Assembly: GCA_016222825.1 (NCBI GenBank)
Contig: JACRQF010000019.1
Span: forward strand, 248,001-312,000
Source: Verrucomicrobiota bacterium
GTDB lineage: Bacteria > Verrucomicrobiota > Verrucomicrobiia > CAIQCK01
Length of the DNA stretch: 64,000 nt
Reading direction: 5' to 3'
Positions 52,919-62,453 of the stretch are shown here, piece after piece. Position numbers and translations under genes: made by a program. How positions within the stretch are numbered: position 1 is the stretch's first letter; each line of letters opens with the position of its first letter. The notes beneath the pieces were generated by a model. It was not told the origin of the DNA. It made no database searches and was given only the letters and a program-made list of their open reading frames with translations.

Positions 52919-53496
52919 TGCTCGGCAACGGCTTGCTCCAAGGGTTGGTGGTCACGGCGCGGAATTTCATCCGCAGCTACTTCGACCCGGAACGCCTCAC
53001 CACCGTCCAGTATCCCGAGGAGCGCGTGACGCTGCCGGAGAACTCGCGCAGCTTCCCCTTTCTGGTCTATGACGGCACGCCCGACAACCTCCGCTGCGTG
53101 GCGTGCAAGATTTGCGAGCAGGAATGCCCGCCGCAATGCATCTACATCGAGGTCGAGCGCGACCCGAAGACCGGCAAACCCGTGCGCCGGCCGCGCGTGT
53201 TCGACATTGATTACTCGGTCTGCATGCAGTGCCAGATTTGCGCCGAGGTCTGTCCGTTCGACGCGATCAAAATGGACCAGGTTTATGAACTCGCCGGCAC
53301 CGACCGATTCGGCGGAATGCTCCACGACAAAGCCGCGCTGCTGAAGTCGAACGAGTATTATCACCAGATTCGGCCAACTGAAGCTGACGAAGTGGACGCG
53401 CGGTTGAGCCAGAGCAAAAAGAAGGTGTCGCCGCCGATCGCGAAGCCTGCCGCCGTGCCGCCAGCGCAGCCGGTTCCGCCAAAAACAGATGTATAA
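52918..53496 (+). CDS. nuoI: NADH-quinone oxidoreductase subunit I
   Basis: 192 residues. Two four-cysteine motifs, CVACKICEQECPP and CMQCQICAEVCPF, bind the N6a and N6b 4Fe-4S clusters. The N-terminal amphipathic region (LLQGLVVTARNFIRSYF) docks on the membrane arm. A C-terminal tail of about 30 residues is Lys/Pro-rich and variable. nuoI lies directly after nuoD and before nuoH, because nuoE, F and G are missing and H and I are exchanged relative to E. coli. It overlaps nuoH by eight bases. Confidence 0.94.
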   Translation: MLGNGLLQGLVVTARNFIRSYFDPERLTTVQYPEERVTLPENSRSFPFLVYDGTPDNLRCVACKICEQECPPQCIYIEVERDPKTGKPVRRPRVFDIDYSVCMQCQICAEVCPFDAIKMDQVYELAGTDRFGGMLHDKAALLKSNEYYHQIRPTEADEVDARLSQSKKKVSPPIAKPAAVPPAQPVPPKTDV

Positions 53497-54727
53497 CTTC
53501 TTCGACCAACTCTTTGTTGCACTGGGCGCGTGGCTCGTCGGCCTCGTCGTCGCTGCTGGCAACGGTGTGTCGAAGCTATGCTGTGGCCAGCCGATGAGTG
53601 AGGCTGCCGCGCACAACGTCGCCGCCGGCACCCAGGTCGTGCTGATTTGCGTGACGATCTACGGCGTCTTCGCGCTCTGTTTCGGCCTGGCAACGTGGCT
53701 GGAGCGGAAGATGCTTGCGCGTATCCAGAACCGTTACGGTCCTAACCGCGTCGGGCCGTTCGGGCTTCTTCAGTTTGTCGCCGATGGCGTGAAGATGCTC
53801 ACCAAGGAAGACATCGTGCCGGCGCGCGCCGACAAGCTCGTCCATTTTCTCGCGCCGGCGATTGTGTTAGCGCCGGCGCTGCTGATGTTCGGGTTCCTGC
53901 CGTTTGGCCGGAACATGGCGCCGACGGACCTCGACACGGCGGTCATCGCGTTCTTCGCGGTCGGCGCGGGCAGCGAGTTGGCGCTCTTCATGGCCGGCTG
54001 GGGCAGCCGCAACAAATACTCCATCCTCGGCGCGCTCCGGGCCGTCGCCCAGATGATCAGCTACGAAATCCCGCTCGTGCTCGCCGCCGTGCCGGTTGTC
54101 ATGATCGTCGGCTCGCTGAGCACTTCGCAGATCGTCGCGGCGCAAGGCACGGACAGTTTCCTCGACGTGAAGGGCTGGTTCGTCTGGACGCCGTGGGGCT
54201 TCGCCGGGTTCATCCTGTTCCTCATCGCAGCAACGGCGGAGAGCAACCGCAGCCCGTTCGACATCCCGGAGGGCGAATCGGAAATCATCGCCGGCTTCCA
54301 CGTCGAATACAGCGGCTTCAAGTTCGCGCTCTTCTTCATGGCAGAATACCTCGGCATGATGGCGATGGCCGGCCTCGGCGTGACGCTCTTCCTTGGCGGC
54401 TGGCATGGGCCGAAGCTGCTGCCGTCGTGGGCGTGGTTCATGCTCAAAGGCTTCCTGATCGTCTGCTGGCTGATCTGGTTGCGCGGCACGCTGCCGCGGC
54501 TGCGCGTGGACCAACTGATGGCCTTCGCGTGGAAAGCGATGCTGCCCTTCGCGCTCTTCAACATCTTCGCCACGGCGGTCTGGTTCTACCTGCCGAAAAC
54601 CACGTTCCTCCAGAGCGCGGTCGCGTGGATCATCACCGCGGCGCTGGTCGTCGCCGCGTATCTCGTCATCTCGCGTTTCGTCTCCCGCCGCGCCGGCGCG
54701 CCGCGGGTTTATCGTTACGCTTCCTGA
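53489..54727 (+). CDS. nuoH: NADH-quinone oxidoreductase subunit H
   Basis: 412 residues, about nine membrane helices. Conserved loops QNRYGPNRVGPFGLLQFVAD and ESNRSPFDIPEGESEIIAGF identify subunit H, which forms the quinone entry site and the first part of the proton path; the acidic residues in the second loop are the expected E-channel residues. An N-terminal insert (AGNGVSKLCCGQPMSEAAAH) between the first helix and the next is longer than usual. nuoJ starts three bases after the stop. Confidence 0.94.
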   Translation: MYNFFDQLFVALGAWLVGLVVAAGNGVSKLCCGQPMSEAAAHNVAAGTQVVLICVTIYGVFALCFGLATWLERKMLARIQNRYGPNRVGPFGLLQFVADGVKMLTKEDIVPARADKLVHFLAPAIVLAPALLMFGFLPFGRNMAPTDLDTAVIAFFAVGAGSELALFMAGWGSRNKYSILGALRAVAQMISYEIPLVLAAVPVVMIVGSLSTSQIVAAQGTDSFLDVKGWFVWTPWGFAGFILFLIAATAESNRSPFDIPEGESEIIAGFHVEYSGFKFALFFMAEYLGMMAMAGLGVTLFLGGWHGPKLLPSWAWFMLKGFLIVCWLIWLRGTLPRLRVDQLMAFAWKAMLPFALFNIFATAVWFYLPKTTFLQSAVAWIITAALVVAAYLVISRFVSRRAGAPRVYRYAS

Positions 54728-54730
54728 GTC

Positions 54731-55234
54731 ATGGACACCGCGTTCATCATCCTCAGCCTCATTACCGTTGCCGGCGCCGTCTGGGCCGTGACGCTGCGGA
54801 ACCTCATCCATGCGGTGCTGTCGCTGGTCCTGTTCTTCTTTGGCATCGCCGGCTTCTTCTTCTACCTGAACGCGGACTTCGTCGGCTGGGTGCAGATTCT
54901 CGTTTACGTCGGTGCAGTCGCCATCCTCGCCATCTTCGCCGTCATGCTGACACACAATCTCACCGCCGAGGATGAGCCAGGATTCTTCAGCCTGCGCTGG
55001 CTTACAGGCATGGCCATCGCCGCCACCGTGGGCGCGGTGCTTTGGTTCGCAATCAGGAGCAACGCCGCAATGTCACAGACTGCGCCGGCGGGCGTCGCAA
55101 GCAACGTCGCTGACATCGGCCGCAAGATGATGACGGATTGGGTTGTGCCGTTCGAGGTCGTGTCGTTGCTGCTGACGGCGGCGATGATCGGCGCCATCGT
55201 CATCGCCATGGAACAGATTTCCCACCGCAAATGA
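54731..55234 (+). CDS. nuoJ: NADH-quinone oxidoreductase subunit J
   Basis: 167 residues with five hydrophobic segments. The third helix FFYLNADFVGWVQILVYVGA contains the pi-bulge region typical of subunit J, followed by AILAIFAVMLTHNL. It lies between NuoH and NuoK in the membrane arm and helps couple quinone chemistry to proton pumping. Its stop overlaps the nuoK start (ATGA). Confidence 0.92.
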   Translation: MDTAFIILSLITVAGAVWAVTLRNLIHAVLSLVLFFFGIAGFFFYLNADFVGWVQILVYVGAVAILAIFAVMLTHNLTAEDEPGFFSLRWLTGMAIAATVGAVLWFAIRSNAAMSQTAPAGVASNVADIGRKMMTDWVVPFEVVSLLLTAAMIGAIVIAMEQISHRK

Positions 55235-55542
55235 CCACCCTGGCCCATTTCCAAATCCTGGCGAGCCTCCTCTTCGTCATCGGCCTGTTCGGCGCGGTGA
55301 CGCGGCGCAACGCGATTGTCGTGCTGCTGTCCATTGAAATCATGTTCAACGCCGCCAACCTGAGCCTCGTGGCGTTCTGGCGCTACAGCCCGCATCCGGA
55401 GCAACTCAGTGGCGTCATGTTCGCCATCTTCGGCATCACCATCGCCGCCGCCGAGGCCGCTGTCGGGCTGGCGCTCGTGATCGTGATCTACCGCTACTAC
55501 AAGTCCATCGAAGTGGACGGAATGAGGAGCTTGAAAGGTTGA
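55231..55542 (+). CDS. nuoK: NADH-quinone oxidoreductase subunit K
   Basis: 103 residues from ATG 55231, in the overlap with nuoJ; earlier frame sequence lies inside nuoJ. Three helices with the conserved Glu in VVLLSIEIMFNAANLSLVAF and a second in AIFGITIAAAEAAVGLALVI, both needed for proton transfer. Length is normal for the family. One base is shared with nuoL. Confidence 0.94.
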   Translation: MTTLAHFQILASLLFVIGLFGAVTRRNAIVVLLSIEIMFNAANLSLVAFWRYSPHPEQLSGVMFAIFGITIAAAEAAVGLALVIVIYRYYKSIEVDGMRSLKG

Positions 55543-57653
55543 TGGAACCGGCGACTCACATTCCCTGGATCGCGAGCCATCTCTGGCTGATTCCGCTGCT
55601 GCCGTTTCTGGCGGGCGGCGTGAGCGCGCTGCTGCCACGGCGCTGCCGGAAGCTTTCGGCCGGGCTTGCCATCGGCGCGATTGGTATTTCGACGCTGCTG
55701 TCGTTCTGCGCGCTGGCCGAGTCCATTCTCCGCGGTCTCCTGCCTCACGCCGGCCGGCAATGGTCGGCGATGCAAACGCACGAAGCGTGGCATTGGCTCA
55801 CCGAGTTTACGTGGTTCAGCTACGGCACCACGTCGCTGAAACTCGGTTTCGTGCTCGATCCATTGACCGCGGCGATGGCGACGATGGTGAGCTTTGTCTC
55901 AATGCTCATCTTCATCTACTCGCTCGGCTACATGGACCGCGACAAGAACTTCACGCGGTTCTTCACGTTCCTCTCGCTCTTCGCCGGCGCGATGCTCGGT
56001 CTCGTTGTTGCCAACAACCTGCTGCTCTTCTTCATCTGCTGGGAACTGGTCGGCGTCGCCAGCTACCTGCTCATCGGCTTCTGGTATCACCGGCCCAGCG
56101 CGGCGGCGGCGGCGAAGAAAGCGTTCATCGTCACCAAGCTCGGCGACATCGGTTTCTTTGCCGGTTTGCTCTGGCTCTATCACGCGACCGGCACGTTGCA
56201 GTTCTACACGCCGGACCACACCGGCGCGCTGGAACAGGCGACGGCGCTGGCGGGTCTGCCGGGCATCATGGGCCTCTCGCTCGCCGGCACGATTGCGCTG
56301 CTCATCTTCTGCGGCGCGGTCGGCAAGTCGGGCCAGTGGCCGCTGCACGTCTGGCTGCCCGACGCGATGGAAGGCCCGACGCCCGTCAGCGCGCTCATCC
56401 ACGCGGCGACGATGGTGGCGGCGGGCGTGTTCCTCGTCGCGCGCACCTACCCGCTGTTCCAAGCCAGCCCGCAGGTGCTGACGCTCGTGGCGTGGATCGG
56501 CGCGTTCACGGCGATCATGGCGGCGACCATCGCCATCGCGCAGAACGACATCAAACGCATCCTCGCCTACTCGACGGTGAGCCAGCTTGGTTACATGGTG
56601 ATGGGCCTCGGCGTCGGCGGCATGGCAGCGGCGATGTTCCATCTGCTGATGCACGGCTTCTTCAAGGCGCTGCTGTTCCTCGGCGCCGGCTCGGTCATCC
56701 ACGGCTGCCACAACGAGCAGGACGTATTCAAGATGGGCGGCGTGAAGAAACACATGCCGGTCACGTTCTGGACCTACTTCGTCGGCACGCTCGCGCTGGC
56801 GGGCATCTTCCCGCTCGCGGGTTTCTGGTCGAAGGACGAGGTGCTGACGGCGGCGTTCAACTGGGGCGGCGGCTGGTTCCACAAAGGGCCGTTCGCGCTC
56901 GGCTGCATCGGCGTGTTCCTGACAGCGTTCTACATGTGGCGGCAGGTGTGCCTCGTCTTCCTCGGCGAGTATCGCGGCGAAAAAGCGACGGTTGGGCACA
57001 AACAAGTCGGCCACGAGGAGGCAGAAACTCAACATGAGACGGTGCCCGGAGTGCCGCACGAAAGTCCCGCCGTCATGACCGTGCCACTGGTCATCCTGGC
57101 GATCTTCAGCGCGTTCATGGGCTTTAGCGGCCTGCCGGAACACGCGAACCTCATCCACCATTTCCTCAGCCCGGAGCACGCGCCGCACCACGTGAACTGG
57201 TTCGTGATCGCGACCGCTTCGGCGCTGGCGTTCGCGGGCCTCGGCGTCGGCCACCTTCTCTACGGCGTCAAGCCGCTGGCCGCCGACGAGCCGGACCCGT
57301 TGAAGGCCAAACTCGGCAAGCTGCGCGACTTCTGCCGCGACAAATGGTATTGGGACGAACTCTACGAGGCGACGGTCGTGCGGTTTGCCAATATCGCCGC
57401 TGTCGTCGTGGACCTCGGTGACCGGCTGCTCGATGGCGTTACCGTCGGCATGGGCCTGCTGGCGCGCGGTTTGTCGTTCATCAATGACAAGTTCGACGAA
57501 CACGCCATCAACCGCAGCTTTGATGGAAGCTGCGGCACGGTGAGGCTGATGGGCCGGTGTTTCGCCGCATTGCAGGACGGACGCGTGCAGTCGTATCTGC
57601 GGCTCGTGGCTGTTGCCGCCGCCTTGCTGGCGTTTTGGTTTTTCCTGAAGTGA
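55542..57653 (+). CDS. nuoL: NADH-quinone oxidoreductase subunit L
   Basis: 703 residues from ATG 55542 (TGATG junction with nuoK). The antiporter-like core has FFICWELVGVASYLLIGFWY with its key Glu, TKLGDIGFFAGLLWLYHATG, KSGQWPLHVWLPDAMEGPTP and LAYSTVSQLGYMVMGLGVGG. The C-terminus carries the long lateral helix and terminal membrane helix. At 703 residues it is longer than typical NuoL (about 610-660), including a His/Glu-rich stretch near residues 480-505 and a long C-terminal segment. A longer lateral helix is what a complex with an extra NuoM would require. Confidence 0.94.
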   Translation: MEPATHIPWIASHLWLIPLLPFLAGGVSALLPRRCRKLSAGLAIGAIGISTLLSFCALAESILRGLLPHAGRQWSAMQTHEAWHWLTEFTWFSYGTTSLKLGFVLDPLTAAMATMVSFVSMLIFIYSLGYMDRDKNFTRFFTFLSLFAGAMLGLVVANNLLLFFICWELVGVASYLLIGFWYHRPSAAAAAKKAFIVTKLGDIGFFAGLLWLYHATGTLQFYTPDHTGALEQATALAGLPGIMGLSLAGTIALLIFCGAVGKSGQWPLHVWLPDAMEGPTPVSALIHAATMVAAGVFLVARTYPLFQASPQVLTLVAWIGAFTAIMAATIAIAQNDIKRILAYSTVSQLGYMVMGLGVGGMAAAMFHLLMHGFFKALLFLGAGSVIHGCHNEQDVFKMGGVKKHMPVTFWTYFVGTLALAGIFPLAGFWSKDEVLTAAFNWGGGWFHKGPFALGCIGVFLTAFYMWRQVCLVFLGEYRGEKATVGHKQVGHEEAETQHETVPGVPHESPAVMTVPLVILAIFSAFMGFSGLPEHANLIHHFLSPEHAPHHVNWFVIATASALAFAGLGVGHLLYGVKPLAADEPDPLKAKLGKLRDFCRDKWYWDELYEATVVRFANIAAVVVDLGDRLLDGVTVGMGLLARGLSFINDKFDEHAINRSFDGSCGTVRLMGRCFAALQDGRVQSYLRLVAVAAALLAFWFFLK

Positions 57654-57657
57654 TCCG

Positions 57658-59262
57658 ATGGAAGAGAACTCTCACATCTTGAGTTGGCTGACGTTCACGC
57701 CGTTGATCGGCGCGCTTGTCATCGCGCTGCTGCCGAAGCGGAGCGAATCCGCCTCGCGCGGCGTGGCACTGCTGACGAGCGTGCTGGCGCTGGTGGAGGC
57801 GCTATCGCTGTGGTCGCGGTTCGACGGCGCGTATCCCGGCTTGCAGTTCGTTGAGCAGACGCCGTGGATTCCCGCAATCCACGTGGATTACTTCGTCGGC
57901 GTGGACGGCCTGAGCATCCTGATGGTGCTGCTGACGGCGATTCTCACGCCGGTGGCGCTGCTCGTGTCGTCGCCGATCCAGAAGCATCTGCGGGCCTACT
58001 ACGCGCTGATGCTGACGTTGCAGGCTGGGCTGTTCGGCGTGTTCACGGCGCTGAACTTCTTCCACTGGTTCATTTTCTGGGAAGCCGGCCTCATCCCGAT
58101 GTTCTTCATCATCAAACTCTGGGGCGGCGACGGGGCGGAGCGCGCGGCGCTGAAGTTCTTCCTCTACACGCTCGTCGGCAGCGTTGCCCTACTGCTGGCG
58201 TTCCAAGCCATCTACCTCGCCACCGGCACGTGGGATTTCATCGTGCTGCGCGATCTCGCGGCGAACGGCGCGCTGGCGGCAAAGCTCGCGGCGTTGCTGA
58301 AACAGGCAGGCCTCAACGTCACGCCGGAGACCGCTGGCATGGCGTTGTTCGCCGGTGTGTTCCTCGGCTTCGCGATCAAAGTGCCGGTCTGGCCGTTCCA
58401 CACATGGCTGCCTGACGCCTACACCAAAGCGCCGACCGCCGGCACCATGCTGCTCACGGGCGTGCTCTCGAAGATGGGTGTCTATGGCTTCCTGCGAATC
58501 CTTCTGCCGATCTTCCCACACGAGATTGCGGCCTGTGCGACGACGCTGGCGTGGCTGGCGATGCTGACCATCGTGCTCGGCGCGCTGGCCGCGATGGCGC
58601 AACTCGACCTCAAGCGAATGATTGCCTACTCATCGGTGAACCACGTCGGCTACTGCCTGCTCGGCATCGTGGCCGTGGCGCACGCGACAGGCGGCGGGCC
58701 GGCCAACGTCAACTGGCTGAACGAAAAAGCCTGCGCACTCAACGGCGCGATCTTCCAGATGTTCAACCACGGCATCACCGCAGCGGCGTTGTTCATGATG
58801 ATCGGTTTCATTGAGGAGCGCACGGGCCGTCGCGGCATCGAGGACTTCGGCGGCCTGCGGGCCGTCGCGCCGGTGTTCGCGGGCCTGTTCGGCATCAGCG
58901 CGATGGCCTCGCTCGGCCTGCCGGGCCTCAACGGCTTCGTCGGCGAATTCATGATCTTCAAGGGCGCGTGGCCGATCATCACGCCGTTCGCGGCGGTGTC
59001 GCTCATCGGTCTTTTGGCGACGGCGGTCTATCTGCTGACGTTCATCCAGCGCGTGTTCGCCGGGCCGCTGAACGAACGCTGGGTGAAGTTCCCCGATTTG
59101 AGCCGGCGCGAACTGCTGGCAATCGTGCCGCTTGTGGCGCTGATGTTCGTGGCGGGCGTGTTCCCCGCGCCGTTCATCAACCTGACCAACCAAGCAGCGA
59201 TGAAACTGGTTGTGTTGTTTCAGCCTGCCGCGCAGGCCGTGGCGCGCGTGGCGGGAATATGA
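57658..59262 (+). CDS. nuoM: NADH-quinone oxidoreductase subunit M, first copy
   Basis: 534 residues. Antiporter-like subunit with PWIPAIHVDYFVGVDGLSIL, FFHWFIFWEAGLIPMFFIIKLWGG (key Glu), LGFAIKVPVWPFHTWLPDAYTKAPT with key Lys, MAQLDLKRMIAYSSVNHVGY and QMFNHGITAAALFMMIGFIEERTG. About fourteen helices. It is followed four bases later by a second, clearly different nuoM. Insertions after VLRDLAANGALAAKLAALLK and around VAHATGGGPANVNWLNE distinguish this copy. Confidence 0.94.
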   Translation: MEENSHILSWLTFTPLIGALVIALLPKRSESASRGVALLTSVLALVEALSLWSRFDGAYPGLQFVEQTPWIPAIHVDYFVGVDGLSILMVLLTAILTPVALLVSSPIQKHLRAYYALMLTLQAGLFGVFTALNFFHWFIFWEAGLIPMFFIIKLWGGDGAERAALKFFLYTLVGSVALLLAFQAIYLATGTWDFIVLRDLAANGALAAKLAALLKQAGLNVTPETAGMALFAGVFLGFAIKVPVWPFHTWLPDAYTKAPTAGTMLLTGVLSKMGVYGFLRILLPIFPHEIAACATTLAWLAMLTIVLGALAAMAQLDLKRMIAYSSVNHVGYCLLGIVAVAHATGGGPANVNWLNEKACALNGAIFQMFNHGITAAALFMMIGFIEERTGRRGIEDFGGLRAVAPVFAGLFGISAMASLGLPGLNGFVGEFMIFKGAWPIITPFAAVSLIGLLATAVYLLTFIQRVFAGPLNERWVKFPDLSRRELLAIVPLVALMFVAGVFPAPFINLTNQAAMKLVVLFQPAAQAVARVAGI

Positions 59263-59266
59263 ACTC

Positions 59267-60796
59267 ATGAGTCTTGACTGGACCATCTATCTGTCGTTCC
59301 TCGGCTCGGGTTTGATCCTGTGCCAGCCGCGCGAACAGCGGGACCGCATCCGCTGGATCGCGCTCGCGTTCGGCGCGGCGGGGCTGGCGCTCGCTTTGGG
59401 CGCGTGGTGGTCCTACAACGCTGCCGTGCCGGAGTTGGAGCAGGCGGTGAAGAACGCCAAAGACCCGATTGCCGCGGCGTTCCGCATCGTCTGCGACGTG
59501 CCGTGGATTCCGTCGGTGAAGGCGAACTACTTCCTTGCCTACGACGGCATCAACCTGCCGCTCGTTGTGCTCAACGGTTTCATCTGCGTCACCGGCATCC
59601 TGTTCAGTTGGAACATCGAGCATCGCACCAAGGAGTTCTTCGCGTTCTTCCCGCTCATCGGCGGCGTCTATGGCGTGTTCCTGGCGATGGACCTGTTCCT
59701 GCTGTTCGTGTTCTACGAGATCGCCATCATCCCGAAATACTTCATCATCGCCATCTGGGGCAGCACGCGGAAGGAATACGGCGCGATGAAGCTCGTGCTC
59801 TACAGTTTCGTCGGCAGCGCCGCGGCACTCGTCGGCATCATCGCGCTCTACGTCAAGGCCGGTGGCCCGGCCGGCGCGGCGGGCTTCAATCTGCTCGCGC
59901 TCAAGGACGCCGCGTTCACGCCGGAGTTCCAGACCTGGTGCTTCCCGCTCGTGTTTGTCGGCTTCGCGGTGCTGGCGGGCATGTGGCCGTTCCACACGTG
60001 GGCGCCCACCGGCCACGTCGCCGCGCCGACGGCTGCCTCGATGTTGCTGGCGGGCGTCGTCATGAAACTCGGCGCTTACGGCTGCCTGCGTGCCGGGATC
60101 ATGCTGATGCCTGCGGGCGCGAAAGCGTGGGCCGGCGTCATTGCGGTCATCGCGGTCATCAACATCATCTACGGCGCGATGGTGGCGCTGGTGCAGAAGG
60201 ACTTCAAATTCGTCATCGGCTACAGCTCGGTCAGCCACATGGGCTTCGTGCTGCTCGGGCTGGTGACGCTCAACACCATCGGGCTGAGCGGCGCGATGCT
60301 CCAGATGTTCAGCCACGGCATCATTGCCGGCCTGCTTTTCGCCGTCGTCGGTCGCATGGTTTATGACCGCACCCACACGCGCGTGCTGGCCGAACTGCAA
60401 GGAATGCGGCTTTACGACATCATGCCGTTCGCGGCGGTGACGTTCGTGCTGGCGGGCGCGGCCTCGATGGGTGTGCCGGGCTTCAGTGGCTTCGTCGCCG
60501 AACTGCAGGTGCTGGTCGGCACATGGCGCGCGTTTCCCTGGCTGGCAGTTGCGTGTGGCTTCGGCATCCTCGTGACGTTCGCCTACACGCTCCAGACGAT
60601 CCTGCGCGCGTTCTATGGCGAGCGCCGGACGGCGGACGAGCATCACCTGCGCGAGATGCCGCCGATCTCCGTGCCGGAAAAAGTCGCCGCGGTCATCCTG
60701 ATTTCGCTGACCATCATCGTCGGCGTCTATCCGAACTGTCTGCTGAACATGATCAACCTCAGCGTCAACCCGCTGGTGTCGCTGCTGGCGAAATGA
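59267..60796 (+). CDS. nuoM: NADH-quinone oxidoreductase subunit M, second copy
   Basis: 509 residues from ATG 59267; a longer frame runs back into the first nuoM. It has its own complete motif set: PWIPSVKANYFLAYDGINLP, FVFYEIAIIPKYFIIAIWGS (key Glu), AGMWPFHTWAPTGHVAAPTAA with the His in place of Leu-Pro-Asp, VQKDFKFVIGYSSVSHMGFV and QMFSHGIIAGLLFAVVG. It is not a recent duplicate: identity to the first copy is modest and confined to motifs. The presence of two NuoM proteins before NuoN matches the published idea of 2M complex I with an extra proton channel. Confidence 0.92.
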   Translation: MSLDWTIYLSFLGSGLILCQPREQRDRIRWIALAFGAAGLALALGAWWSYNAAVPELEQAVKNAKDPIAAAFRIVCDVPWIPSVKANYFLAYDGINLPLVVLNGFICVTGILFSWNIEHRTKEFFAFFPLIGGVYGVFLAMDLFLLFVFYEIAIIPKYFIIAIWGSTRKEYGAMKLVLYSFVGSAAALVGIIALYVKAGGPAGAAGFNLLALKDAAFTPEFQTWCFPLVFVGFAVLAGMWPFHTWAPTGHVAAPTAASMLLAGVVMKLGAYGCLRAGIMLMPAGAKAWAGVIAVIAVINIIYGAMVALVQKDFKFVIGYSSVSHMGFVLLGLVTLNTIGLSGAMLQMFSHGIIAGLLFAVVGRMVYDRTHTRVLAELQGMRLYDIMPFAAVTFVLAGAASMGVPGFSGFVAELQVLVGTWRAFPWLAVACGFGILVTFAYTLQTILRAFYGERRTADEHHLREMPPISVPEKVAAVILISLTIIVGVYPNCLLNMINLSVNPLVSLLAK

Positions 60797-62340
60797 AGAA
60801 CCTGTCCTACATCGAGCTTTTGCTGAACCTGCTGCCGCAAGTGGCGCTGGTGGTGACCGCGTTTGCGGCGCTGGCGGTGGACTTCGTCGTGCTGCGACGG
60901 AGCGACCCGGCGACGCGGTTTCGGGTGCTTGGCTGGCTCACGGCGCTCGGATTGGTTGCGGCGGGAGTGATGCTGTTCGTCCAGTTCGGCCAGGTTCAAG
61001 CCCACGGCACTTACGTCGGCCCGCTGCGGACGCTGGTGCTTGATCCGCTGACGGTGTTCTTCCAGATCGTCATCGTCGTCGTGACGATCATCACGGTGTT
61101 CATCTCGATGGCGTATCCGTTCACGACCCACGTGAGCGAATACTACGCCGTGCTGCTCTTCGGCGCGCTCGGCATGAACTTCCTCGTCGCCAGCGAAGAA
61201 CTCATCGCCATCTTCGTCTCGCTGGAACTGCTCAGCGTCTGCCTCTACATCCTCACCGCATTCCACAAAGGCATGCTGCGCTCGGCCGAGGGCGGCTTGA
61301 AATACTTCCTCTTCGGCGCGGTCAGTTCGGCGTTCATGATGTTTGGCCTCGCGTGGACCTACGGCCTGACCGGCGACACGACGCTGGCGGGCATCGGCAA
61401 GGCCGCGACGGAGTTGGCGATGACCGGCCTGCATGGAAACGGCGCGATGCTGGGCGTGGCACTGCTGTTCACGCTCGTCGGCTTTGGCTTCAAGATCGCC
61501 GTCGCGCCGTTCCACCAATGGGCGCCCGACGCCTACGAAGGCTCGCCGACGCCCGCGACCGCGTTCATCGCGACCGGCTCGAAGATCGCGTCGTTCTTCA
61601 TCCTCGTGAAGGCGTTGTTCATCGGGTTCGACGGCGCGCAAGGCTCGGCGTCGTGGGGCGCGTTCAACAGCGGCTGGATCGCGGTCGCCGCGACGCTGGC
61701 AGCCGTCACCCTGGTCGTCGGAAACACCGCCGCCATCGTCCAGCGCAACGTCAAACGGCTGCTCGCATACTCCGCCATCGCCCACGCGGGTTATATCCTG
61801 ACCGGTCTCGTTGCAGCGAACGCCCTCGGTGCGGCAAGCGTTTTCTTCTACATCATCGTCTATGCGTTCACCAACCTTGGCGCGTTCGGCATCGTCGCGG
61901 CGCTGAGCGCCCGCGTTGGCGGCGACGACTTCAAGGACTTCGCCGGCATCTACAAGCGCGCGCCGCGCCTGACGTTCCTGATGCTGCTCTTTGTCCTGTC
62001 GCTGGCCGGCATTCCGCCGCTCGGTGGCTTCTTCGGCAAGTTCTATCTCTTTACTGCCGCGCTGAGCGCCGACCCGAAGAACCTCGGCCTGCTCTGGCTC
62101 GTCACGCTCGGCATCGCCATGAGCGCCGTAAGTCTCTACTACTACCTCATCCTCCTGAAGACGATGTATGTCACCGAGCCAGCCGAACTGGCCGCCAACC
62201 CCGCCGCCGACCGCATCGTTGCGCCGTGGTTCTTGAACTTCGCCCTTCTGGTTTCCCTTGCCGTCGTGCTCTGGACCGGCCTCGCGCCGCAACAGTTGCT
62301 CGGATGGATCGAGCTATTCCTGAAATCACTGCCGTCGTAA
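60793..62340 (+). CDS. nuoN: NADH-quinone oxidoreductase subunit N
   Basis: 515 residues from ATG 60793 (ATGA overlap with the second nuoM). It has the subunit N core: EELIAIFVSLELLSVCLYIL with key Glu, GGLKYFLFGAVSSAFMMFGL, GFGFKIAVAPFHQWAPDAYE with the lysine channel, VQRNVKRLLAYSAIAHAGYI and SLAGIPPLGGFFGKFYLF. It is the antiporter-like subunit nearest the quinone module and ends the operon. A 113-base gap separates it from the next gene. Confidence 0.94.
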   Translation: MKNLSYIELLLNLLPQVALVVTAFAALAVDFVVLRRSDPATRFRVLGWLTALGLVAAGVMLFVQFGQVQAHGTYVGPLRTLVLDPLTVFFQIVIVVVTIITVFISMAYPFTTHVSEYYAVLLFGALGMNFLVASEELIAIFVSLELLSVCLYILTAFHKGMLRSAEGGLKYFLFGAVSSAFMMFGLAWTYGLTGDTTLAGIGKAATELAMTGLHGNGAMLGVALLFTLVGFGFKIAVAPFHQWAPDAYEGSPTPATAFIATGSKIASFFILVKALFIGFDGAQGSASWGAFNSGWIAVAATLAAVTLVVGNTAAIVQRNVKRLLAYSAIAHAGYILTGLVAANALGAASVFFYIIVYAFTNLGAFGIVAALSARVGGDDFKDFAGIYKRAPRLTFLMLLFVLSLAGIPPLGGFFGKFYLFTAALSADPKNLGLLWLVTLGIAMSAVSLYYYLILLKTMYVTEPAELAANPAADRIVAPWFLNFALLVSLAVVLWTGLAPQQLLGWIELFLKSLPS

Positions 62341-62453
62341 CAGAACTTCATTCCAAGCCACAAGGAACCCAAACGCGTATTCGTTGATATCCATCAATCC
62401 CGTTTCTTCGAGTATGTTTTAGGGTAGCCTTATCAGAGAAACGAACCGAGGAC

